DNA of 64,000 nt from Cololabis saira (taxonomy: Eukaryota > Chordata > Actinopteri > Beloniformes > Belonidae): positions 37,872,401 through 37,936,400 of the forward strand of contig NC_084606.1 in the NCBI RefSeq assembly GCF_033807715.1. Direction: 5' to 3'. A model generated the notes under the pieces. The model had not been told where the DNA came from, ran no database searches, and worked only from the letters and a program-made list of their open reading frames with translations. This document shows, piece by piece, positions 56,240 to 64,000 of the stretch. Both the position numbers and the translations under genes were made by a program. How positions within the stretch are numbered: position 1 is the stretch's first letter; each line of letters starts with the position of its first letter.

Positions 56240-57884
56240 GCTGTTATTTTCGTAAAATGAGTCGCCACCTGTTGGTGGATAAATATATGCACCTGAAACC
56301 ATTGTAAAGTTAGTAAAACAATGATAGCCTGCATTTTAAAATGCATTGTTTTTTTCTAAAATGTTTATTAAAATTGACATAAATTGTCAACCGGTCCCTG
56401 AGCTTTTTGTTTATACTTCTGCTGGTCCTCGGCACAAAAAAGGTTGGGAACCCCTGCTTTAACATATCGGCCAAATATGCAAGCTTTGCGCACCATTGCT
56501 CATCTGCGAGCAGCTCTGCATATGCAGATTTCTCTGCCAACAAGAAGGCCCTGAGTTCTTCTCTTAGCTCGTACAGGCGGCTCAAAACCTTCCCCCGTGA
56601 AAGCCAGCGGACAGCTGTGTGTAGCAACAAGCTTTGATGCTCTGCCCCCATTTCCTCGCACAGAATCGAAAACATGCGGCTCTTTAACGGGCGCGCCTTT
56701 ATAAAATTAACAATGTCCACTGCTCCGTCAAGTATGTCCGAAAGTTCTTTTGGTAGCGTCTTTGCAACAAGTGCCTCTCTGTGAAGGAAGCAGTGGGTTG
56801 TTCGCATGCCTGGGTTTTGCGCTTTGGCCCTGCTAAGGAAACCTTTGGCACAGCCCATCATCGCAGCCGCACCATCAGTACAGATACTGATACAGTTCTT
56901 CCAACTCAATCCTCCCTTTTCAAGATACTCAGTTGTCACACGATACATTTCCTCTCCTGTCGTTTTGTTTGGCAGCACTTTGCAAAATAAAAAATTCTCT
57001 CTGATACGGTCCCCATCCACAAACCGAACATTTGCCAAGAGCTGAGCGTGCCCACTCACGTCTGTTGACTCATCAAGTTGTAACGAAAAATGTCCACTTT
57101 CCTTTATCTTATCCAAAACGACATCTTCAATATCAGCAGACATGTCATTTATTCGCCTCCCAATTGTACAATCCGACAGCGGGACCTTTGCTATTTCTTT
57201 TGCAGCTTGTGGGCCAAGCATTTTGTTCACAATTGCTGTACATGCTGGCATTATTACAGTCTCAGCAATTGTGTGGGGCTTCTTTGCTTTAGCTATGATT
57301 TCAGCTACGAGGTAGCTGGCTTTGAGTGCCTACTCTGAGACTTTGGCAGACTTCATCATCACTTGTTCTTGACGGCTATGTTGACTTTTCATCCGAACAA
57401 AATATTCAGCAGGCTTGTTGGCAAGTGATGGATGATTTTTTTTTTAGATGTCTTTCAAGTTTGTTCGGAACCATTGATTAATTTGCCAATTTCATGCTAC
57501 ATACCAGACACAAAGGGAGAGGGCATGTTGCATCGCCAGTACTGATGAATCCATAATTAAGGTAGTCCTCCTTGTATTGTCTCTTTTTAGCCTTACTGCT
57601 AGCATCTACCTTCGCTACCTTTGGTGCAGACTCAGAGCTGCTGGATGAATGCTCACATGAAGAAGTAGGCTTCTCCTGTTCACAGTCAATTATGTTCGGT
57701 TCCTGTGGGGCTTTTCTTTTTAGAAAACGATCCATGATGCTGCTAAATAGTTCTCTTTGCTATCTGTGAAATCAAAATCAAATGACCTTATGCTGACCCC
57801 GTACTGACGTTACTGAATTTTTTTTTTTTCAATGCGCCGCCCGCCCAATGACGTAATGCGCTCATAATCAAGCTGTAATTATGG

Positions 57885-57998
57885 CCCCTATGGCTTGCCA
57901 TAAGTAGGTTATGGGGCGACGCGCACCGTACGTGCGCGTCGCCCCGTAACCTACGGCGTAGGCTCTGCGTTGGTGTAACGCGGAACCATAAATCAGCT
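57885..57998. mobile_element. Palindromic MITE, TTTATGGTTCCGCG family, diverged left arm
   Basis: Right arm gttggtgtaacgcggaacca + taaatcag is intact. The centre gcgacgcgcaccgtacgtgc + gcgtcgc is a near-perfect palindrome. The left arm is worn. Confidence 0.75.
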
Positions 57999-58042
57999 GC
58001 GAGTTGCGTGGGAGCGATGAGGGGGAACGCAGTTTCACCAAG

Positions 58043-58195
58043 AGTGAAAGGCAGCGCCGGGCAAGTTATGCCACAGTTTGCAGATGGATTGTAGATCGTG
58101 GGCTAACGTGTCTGCTGGGACTGTTGTTCGAGCTTTCGCAAAAGCCGGCATCATTTCCGAGGCGCCGCACGGCACAGAAAGTGACTGACAGCAAG
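58043..58195 (+). pseudogene. pogo-like transposase fragment
   Basis: Translation across two frames gives RASYATVCRWIVD, then WANVSAGTVVRAFAKAGI and a GTESD-like end, resembling the C-terminal helices of pogo/Tigger-type DDE transposases. It is short and frameshifted. Confidence 0.35.
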
Positions 58196-58367
58196 GAAAT
58201 TGGGACTGGCACAGCTGATTTAGCGGAGCTCTTTAATGCAGAAACAGAGCATGAGACTTCGTTGGGTTTGATTAATGTAAAAACTGAAATAAAATACAAT
58301 CAAACTAAGTTTTGCTCCCGCTCTGTTATACGCACACTTGTGTGCTTGTGTGTGTGTTCCGCGGTGC

Positions 58368-58373
<6 letters not shown>

Positions 58374-58407
<34 letters not shown>
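58374..58407. repeat. (GT)n microsatellite
   Basis: About 17 GT units. Confidence 0.95.
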
Positions 58408-58408
<1 letters not shown>

Positions 58409-59013
58409 TAGAGAGTCTCTAGACACACGGAGCGCCGAATGGTCGCGAAAATACGGTATTTATATATGACATGTCAGAATAGGTAATTTTTTGACGACAC
58501 CCCTGAAGCAGTCAGACGACACCCCAGGGTGCCGCGACACCCCGGTTGAGAAAGGCTGATCTATGACATGTGCTCTCTCTCTCTCTAATAAATACTTTGT
58601 AATTGGTTGAATTGTCAGTGTCATGTGTCAAATCTTTTCTGCAAGTCTGAGCAATTATTATTAACAACAAAAGAACACAAATAATAATATGGGCGGGGGG
58701 CTGGTCCGTGGGCATACAGCAGGGGCGGGGCGGGCCAGGGCTGCTGGGGGGATACATAGATATATATAAAGGCTTTTATATATATATCTATGGGGGGATA
58801 TGTCACTCTTGCCTGTCTTCAAAACTTGAAAACCCCGAAGTTTAATTTCAGCAGCTTGCTTTTTGTATTTTCTTTCCAGATTATCTGCCACAACGTTTCT
58901 ATTTCCGGCTAATATTTCAGCTCGAGAGTTTAGTATTTGTTTTTTTTTTGTTCTATAAATCCAACAAAACCTTTTTCATTTGTGTATTCCACATGATTTT
59001 TTTCTAGCCTTAA

Positions 59014-59471
59014 CCCTTGTGCTGTCTTTGGGTCAAAATGACCCAATTCTTCTATCCTTCTTTCCTCCTGCCATGCTCTCTCCTTCCTTCTTCCTTTCCT
59101 CTTTTCCTCCTTTACTCCTTTTTCTTCCTACCTCCCTTTCGTCATCCGTTCCTTTATTACCTTCTTTGCTTTTCCTTCCTTCTTTCCTTATTTTCTCCAT
59201 TCCGCCCTTCCTTCCATCTTTTTTCCCTTCTTTCGTCCCTTCCATCTTTTCTACCTTCTTTCCTCCCTTCCATCTTTTCTACCTTCTTTCCTCCCTTCCA
59301 TCTTTTCTCCCTTCCTTACTCCCTTTCCTACTTCCTTCCTTCTTTTCTCCTTTCTTCCTTCTTTCCTCCCTTCCATCTTTCCTCCTTTCTCCCTCCCTTC
59401 CTTCTTTTCTCCCTTCTTTCATTCCTTCTTTTCTCCCTTCACCCTCCGTTGACCCAAAGACAGCACAAGGG
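59014..59471. mobile_element. piggyBac-type MITE, copy 2
   Basis: Inverted ends cccttgtgctgtctttgggt and acccaaagacagcacaaggg, with TTAA at 59010-59013 and 59472-59475. The interior is a pyrimidine tract of ccttccttctttcctccctt type. Relative to 28156 the tract is in the opposite strand sense. Confidence 0.92.
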
Positions 59472-59751
59472 TTAATTGCTTACGAGAGAAACGACGGGTT
59501 AACGTCTTCACGAAGCCAGCGCCATTTTATTTCTGACGGCCCGTTGGGCTTGTGGAAACCACAGAAGCGCTCGAGCGCCATCTACTGACTTGGAAGGGTA
59601 ACTTCCCGCTACTGCGAGTCCTCCAGCCAGTTCAGCTCTCAACAAGACAACCCAAAAACAAAAATGGGAGGCGACTGTTTTATATTAAAACACATTTCCT
59701 TAGTCTCTTACAACAGCACAACCAGAAGGTTCTCCTGTTAGCTGCTAACAG

Positions 59752-60670
59752 CTAGCATCCCTCCATTGACTCCCTGTACAACTCAGAATCCAGTTCAAAA
59801 TTATATTATTTGTGTATAAAAGCCCTAAATGGCGTAGCTCCGGGATATTTGCAAGACCCAATAGCACTTTATGTCCCTAACAGAGCTCTCCATTCTCAGA
59901 GGGCAGGTTTACATGTGTGTATGATCCAAAAGTAGAGGACGGTTCTTCTGCTATCAGGCACCGTTACTATGGAACCAACTTCCAATCTGGGTTAAGGAGG
60001 CTGACACCACCTCCACCTTTAAAACCAAATTTAAAACTGTTAATTAAAGCTTATATTTATTGTTGATTAAACCTCTAGTTAATGTAAACTCTAGTGTGTT
60101 AGGGCCAGTAGTCATAGCTGCAGCTACAGTATAGGACACGACTAAAACAGTTCTTTGTTGTAAATATGCTGCTATAGAGCTACGCTGCAGGTGGGCACCA
60201 ACATGATCCACTGAGCGGTCACACACATACAGACAGAAAAACCATGCCCACTCACATTCACACCTGCTGGCAATTTGTAATCATCAATTAACCTACTGTA
60301 CTATGCATGTTTTTGGACTGTGGGAGGAGCCCGGAGTACCCGGAGGGAACCCACGCATACTATCAATCTATCAGTCATACCTACACAGAGCTTAGTTCTC
60401 CAGCTAAAGGAAAATCAATACTAATATATCTGTCTTTTCTACCTTTGACAATATATCTGTTTCTCACCTCGCTCTGTTCTTCATTTTTTCTTTCTGATCT
60501 GTCTTTTCCTCCTTTACCCCCTTATAATCCAGGTCCTGCTCAAGGTTTCTTCCCTCTTAAAGGGGAGTTTTTACCTGCCATTGTTTATGTAATTGTTCAG
60601 GGATCATTCTCTAGGTCTCTGGAAAGCTTTTAGAGACCACTTGTATTGTAATAGACACTATATGAATACC
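59752..60670 (+). pseudogene. LINE ORF2 C-terminus and 3' UTR
   Basis: 59830-59910 reads ALNGVAPGYLQDPIALYVPN followed by RALHSQRAGL, the end of a fish LINE reverse-transcriptase ORF. Frameshifts follow. The 3' UTR (aaggtttcttccctcttaaa, gggatcattctctaggtctc) matches the reverse LINE end at 11262-12395. A reversed SINE piece (60236-60358) is inserted. Truncated and dead. Confidence 0.75.
60236..60358 (-). mobile_element. SINE fragment, reverse orientation
   Basis: atgcatgtttttggactgtg + ggaggagcccggagtacccg and ggagggaacccacgcat are the reverse of the SINE at 50690-50790; the tRNA-like head is absent. Confidence 0.75.
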
Positions 60671-60699
60671 ATTTTATAAAAATAAAATGTTATTGAGCT

Positions 60700-60960
60700 G
60701 GACAAAATGGAAACACTATTAGGATAAAACCTTTTCTGCCTAAATTGAAACATGGAAGCGCAACTGAACTCCAGAAATTTGCATCACAACAAACCACACA
60801 CACAGTAAAACAAAGTAGTTTGACCCCAATGCAAGCGCCATGCTTGTCAAAAACCACACACAGAATTTCAGTAAGAAAAAAAAAAGACACCTCATACCCA
60901 CTGTAAAGCACAAGGGTGGAGGAATGATCATTTGGGGTCACAGGACCAGGGGCCTCATTT
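60700..60960 (+). pseudogene. Tc1-like transposase relic
   Basis: At 60885-60945 the frame gives LIPTVKHKGGGMIIWG, close to the conserved block before the second catalytic Asp region of Tc1 transposases. Flanking text is non-coding or degraded. Confidence 0.55.
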
Positions 60961-61099
60961 ATAAAGCCTGCGTGCGCTCAAAACAGGGCTTGAAAGATGC
61001 GCAAAGGTTGGGATTTAAAAAGAAAAACCTAACGGGAAAATGTGCGTATCTTTACGCAAACTTTGATATTGAAGAAATACAGAAAATGGCCATAATTTA

Positions 61100-61430
61100 A
61101 TAACTTCTCCTGTAGTCATATTATTAAATAAGCTGACTAAACTTTTCACTGCTTTTTAGACAATTTGGAAATCTCAGTGCACATAAACGGTAATACCACT
61201 GATCATGCTTGGTTCTTTTAAAAGCTTTGGAGTGTTGTTTTTGTTTTCTTCTTCTCATGCTGCAGTTTCTATTTGTGCCATTTCTTCCTTTCACAATCCT
61301 CCTGGCATGTCTGTCAGTATTCAGTCACTGAGACCGGCGTCATCTCCATCCTCAGACTGCAACACGGCCCAGTGCTCTCCCAGAGTCTCTGCTGCCCTCC
61401 TGTGTTGGTCCCATGGATCTATTAATAAAA

Positions 61431-61480
<50 letters not shown>

Positions 61481-61822
61481 TACTGAGGTTGGTCCCTCAG
61501 TACTTCCTGGTTTTGAAATGACGCCAAAAGAGCTGAATCTCAGCAGTTCATCTGCATTTGCAGGTCACTCAGCAAGTTGACCTCTCGTATCTTTGTAAAA
61601 CTCTAGTGTCCACATCTTAAAGTGCATAATCTGTTGTCCTGTACTACTTCTGCTTTTGGCTGTATCCTTGTCACTGAAGCAGGATTTTTCCATCCACAGA
61701 GGTCAGATGTTAAAATAAAATATCTAGCATGACATTAAACTACAAAAACATAAAGTTGAGCTGTGTGAATGAATGAATGAGACGTAAAACGTACATTTCT
61801 TTGTAGAAAGGCGCTTTATGAA
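61100..61822. other. Sequence without recognised gene; contains (TA)n at 61430-61472
   Basis: An open frame at 61205-61477 runs into the microsatellite and has no domain. The end (gtagaaaggcgctttatgaa) looks like a LINE tail. Confidence 0.45.
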
Positions 61823-62620
61823 TGTTACGTCCCTGTAAATGTACTATTTTTGTTTACTATTTTTATTCATTTATGAGTGTCTGCTACTGGGGTGCAGAGG
61901 TTTAATTGGCCATCACTAAATCACCTGTGAGCTCAGGTCCTCTGGTGTGGGAGGAGTTGGAGCTGCTGCAGGTGTGCTGATGAAGAGCAACGCCCACCTC
62001 TACCAGAAGCCAACCAGAGGGAACCTCTCCCCCTACAAAGCTGCTGCTGGAGCAGTGCTCGTTGGCAGTCGTCTCACTCAAACCCATGTGTGAAGACGTG
62101 CTGTCCATCCTGGAGGTTGTGTGAGCTTTGGGGCTAAATGTTTGGTTTCCCTCAGCCTTTCTGCCCTTAAGTTTGGTTCCTGCTAAATCTTGTTTGTTGA
62201 AGCACTTGTGAATGGAAGCAGTAGGATCAATACTAGATGGCTCCAACGCCTGACTATGTAAAAGCCTAATTTTTTTGGAGGATTGATTTAGAATAGTCAG
62301 TTTAGTATAGGTAATTTTGTTGTACTTTTTTTTTTGTTAAAGGTTAGGTTTAGTTAGTGGATTTATTATTTTAAGGTTAGGGTCCAGTTCTTATGCTTGT
62401 TTCTTTGGTTTACGTTGGAGTCATTTTCTTTATATAAACTTTAGTTCTTTGGATTTAATTTGTAAACTGCTTCCGATCACTATTGTAAATAATCACGTGC
62501 ATCATTTTTTTTTCAACCTGAACAAAAGAACCATTGGGTCAAAAATAAAACATATCTTTACTTGCAAAACATGCCTTTCATTTGCGGATTCTGTGATCCC
62601 TAGTAGCAGAGTACGTAATA
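61823..62620 (+). mobile_element. 5' LTR of a Ty3/Gypsy element
   Basis: Starts tgttacgtccctgtaa and ends gagtacgtaata; the termini TGTTACGT / ACGTAATA are inverted with one mismatch. A TATA-like tatataaact lies at about 62430 and AATAAA at about 62544. A primer-binding site follows at once. The 3' LTR is beyond the window. Confidence 0.7.
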
Positions 62621-62632
62621 TGGGGGCTCGTC
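62621..62632 (+). promoter_or_regulatory. Primer-binding site (tRNA-Pro type)
   Basis: tgggggctcgtc directly abuts the LTR end and matches the first 12 bases of the tRNA-Pro primer site known from many retroelements. Confidence 0.65.
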
Positions 62633-62731
62633 TATTTTAAAAGGCATGGTTGGTGAGTAAGGTTGTGTTTTGGTTTTTTCTATTTGGCAAGGTAAGACTT
62701 GTAAACGCTTTTTTGTGGGTTAAAGGCAGAA

Positions 62732-64000
62732 ATGGTGGTCTTTGATTTGGAGGATTTTGTGGGTGATCCCACCATTGGCAAATTCCGTGCTTGTCGCAAT
62801 GATGACTTAATAGTAATTGCGAATAACTACGGGATTGTAGTGAATGAGGCCTTGGTTAAACGGAAAATTAAGGATGTGATTTTTGTGAAGCTGGTGGACA
62901 TGGGGGTACTGGTGGTTCCGGCAGTGGTTGAGCAGGAGGAGGAGAAGGAGGAGAAGGCCGAGACGGGGGCGAATGTGGCGCTAAGAGGTGATGCAGAGGA
63001 TAGGCCCGAATTGGGAGGTACAGTGGAGCCCGAAAAAGTCGTGGCAGCGGCGGCAACACTGACTCCCGGCCTGGCGTCACCGGGCCTAGAATCAAGCTCG
63101 GACTCGGCCAACTCTGGGAGTTCCAGAAGTAGCTCTGCAAGGGCTAAGGCGAGGGTGCGCATAGCGCGCCTTCAGACCGAACAGCGAGAGCGGGAGAGAG
63201 ATCGAGAGGAGAAAGAGAGAGACCGGGAGCGGTCCTTTCAGGTTGAGCTAAGGAGGCTCCAAATAGAATCGGAGACAAAAATCCGCATCCGCCAGCTGGA
63301 GCTGGACAGTGAGAATCAGCGGGCTGCTATGTCCGCTAACATGTCTGGTGTCTCTCTCTCCCCGCCCGCAACCACTGTGACTGCGGCTGCAGTCACACAA
63401 ACTTCATCATCATCCTCCTCATCGCTCTATGCCGGTCCCGTTACCAGTGCTACCCCGGGCCCAAATCTGGGTACAGCTTCCCCTTTCGATGTTTCCAAAA
63501 ATATTGGCCTTGTTCCTACTTTCCGTGAGTCTGAAATTGACTCTTATTTTGGGGCATTTGAGCGTGTGGCTACTGCCTTACGCTGGCCCAAGGACGATTG
63601 GTCCATTTTGTTGCAGTGTAAATTGCACGGCAAGGCGCAGGAGGCTATCGCCACCCTCTCTGTTCAGGAAAGTATGCAATACGATATAGTCAAAGCCACT
63701 GTATTGAGAGCATTTGAGATGGTTCCTGAACATTATAAACAGAAGTTTAGACAGCATGTCAAGGGCTCGAGTCAAACTTTTGTGCAGTTCTCTAGAGAGA
63801 AAGAGAGCCTTTTTGACAGGTGGTGTGTGGCCAGCAATGTAACTGATTTCAAAGCGCTCCGTGAGCTCATGTTATTAGAGGAATTTAAGAGATGTGTTCC
63901 TGAGCGCATAGCTATGCATCTGAATGAACAGAGAGTGACCACTGTGTCCGAGGCCGCGGTTTTTGCCGACGAGTTTGTTCTGACCCACAAAAGCGTTTTC
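62732..64000 (+). CDS. Ty3/Gypsy gag with C-terminal SCAN-like domain (5' part, open at window edge)
   Basis: An uninterrupted frame of 423 codons from the ATG at 62732 (gcagaaATGG context) runs off the right edge. Visible parts: an N-terminal globular segment with acidic E/K-rich stretch (about 65-80); Ser-rich linker; Arg/Glu-rich coiled coil (about 145-205); Ser/Thr linker; then a capsid-like region (DSYFGAFERVATALRWPKDD) and, from about residue 334, a SCAN-like fold (YKQKFRQHV, LLEEFKRCVPERIAMHLNEQ). Gag proteins of Gmr1-like Gypsy elements are the proposed source of the vertebrate SCAN domain. It lies about 110 bp after the primer site. The absence of any stop suggests a young element. 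Protease and polymerase would lie outside. Confidence 0.85.
   Translation, partial: MVVFDLEDFVGDPTIGKFRACRNDDLIVIANNYGIVVNEALVKRKIKDVIFVKLVDMGVLVVPAVVEQEEEKEEKAETGANVALRGDAEDRPELGGTVEPEKVVAAAATLTPGLASPGLESSSDSANSGSSRSSSARAKARVRIARLQTEQRERERDREEKERDRERSFQVELRRLQIESETKIRIRQLELDSENQRAAMSANMSGVSLSPPATTVTAAAVTQTSSSSSSSLYAGPVTSATPGPNLGTASPFDVSKNIGLVPTFRESEIDSYFGAFERVATALRWPKDDWSILLQCKLHGKAQEAIATLSVQESMQYDIVKATVLRAFEMVPEHYKQKFRQHVKGSSQTFVQFSREKESLFDRWCVASNVTDFKALRELMLLEEFKRCVPERIAMHLNEQRVTTVSEAAVFADEFVLTHKSVF

Larger units (their letters stand above)
53990..56456 (+). mobile_element. Second hAT element inside the first, exact 8-bp duplication
   Basis: Ends ccgcgattcccaaccc and ggttgggaacccctg; flanks CTTTAACA at 53982-53989 and 56457-56464. 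The left terminus is altered (ccgcga for the expected caggggt-like start). It is oriented opposite to its host element and holds a BED-finger ORF (55712-56239), a MITE and a 41-bp array; the catalytic domain is missing. Confidence 0.92.
53355..57735 (-). pseudogene. hAT transposase (ZBED5-like), split by a second hAT
   Basis: Minus strand. The N-terminus (57735-57478) has a BED finger, C-L-V-C with His-x4-His supplied just downstream. It is damaged by a TAA, a +1 shift in an A-run near 57435 and a TAG near 57330. From 57251 the frame is open through the first catalytic motif ([10 protein letters not shown]), [10 protein letters not shown] and [10 protein letters not shown], to 56465. There the second hAT element intervenes. 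Coding resumes at 53981 in the same frame and runs to the stop at 53355, including the C-terminal dimerisation region (STTYLCELSFSNLTYIKNKY, then ERL). The insertion duplicated CTTTAACA; counting one copy, frames match across it. Inactive. Confidence 0.9.
51417..58558 (-). mobile_element. 7.1-kb hAT element with nested insertions
   Basis: Perfect 15-bp TIRs, cagcctttctcaacc at 51417-51431 and ggttgagaaaggctg at 58544-58558, with identical 8-bp duplications ATCTATGA at 51409-51416 and 58559-58566. The transposase gene (57735 to 53355, minus strand) is ZBED5/SCAND3-like. Later insertions are an unclassified element (51518-52822), a second hAT (53990-56456) and a MITE (57885-57998). Without these the element would be roughly 3.3 kb. 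Confidence 0.93.

Noticed and set aside
61902..62246. 114-codon minus-strand frame
   Set aside because: It lies wholly within the Gypsy LTR, antisense, and shows no domain.
62827..63162. Minus-strand frames opposite the Gypsy gag
   Set aside because: They are antisense to the continuous gag frame and have only low-complexity composition.

Overview
This window looks like teleost fish nuclear DNA. Genes are split by GT-AG introns, low-copy coding exons sit in a sea of transposable elements, and the repeat families (hAT elements with 8-bp target duplications, piggyBac-type MITEs flanked by TTAA, mariner-type palindromic MITEs, a DIRS retrotransposon, a tRNA-derived SINE, LINE tails, a Ty3/Gypsy element) are those typical of fish. 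There are no operons, RBS or CRISPR arrays. I cannot name the species.

Three host genes are well supported, all on the + strand. (1) 1313-10647 holds the last 12 coding exons of a germinal-centre-kinase family MAP4K, closest to MAP4K2; they encode the C-terminal citron-homology (CNH) domain, and the kinase domain lies upstream of the window. (2) 18332-22255 and (3) 28676-30982 are two tandem RBM4 (Lark) family RNA-binding protein genes. Each has one exon with two RRMs and a second exon with a CCHC zinc knuckle and a low-complexity tail. Each also has a probable upstream non-coding exon and a probable 3' UTR exon. The two RBM4 copies share exon structure and intron phase and arose by tandem duplication. 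A lone THAP-domain exon lies on the - strand at 742-919.

From about 32 kb to the right edge the window is almost wholly mobile DNA. Landmarks are: a cysteine-rich protein exon with a 45-bp coding repeat (34.7-35.8 kb); a deleted hAT element with exact target duplication (36.5-38.0 kb); a family present three times in mixed orientation (36.4-40.5 kb); a solo LTR with 5-bp duplication (41.1-41.6 kb); a structurally complete but mutated DIRS element (42991-49837) inserted without target duplication into an older palindromic element; a 7.1-kb hAT element (51417-58558) whose transposase gene is interrupted by a second hAT element; and, at the right edge, the 5' LTR, primer-binding site and open gag reading frame of a Ty3/Gypsy element whose gag ends in a SCAN-like domain.

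The genes are not linked in one pathway: MAP4K2 acts in stress-kinase signalling and RBM4 in splicing and translation. Much of the structure is nested transposons, and several insertions can be dated relative to each other from their duplications. I found no convincing evidence for a wholly new biological system. The items most worth following are the gag/SCAN frame, the DIRS internal complementary region, the frame-compatible hAT-in-hAT insertion, the cysteine-rich repeat protein and the lineage-specific coding repeat in the first RBM4 gene.
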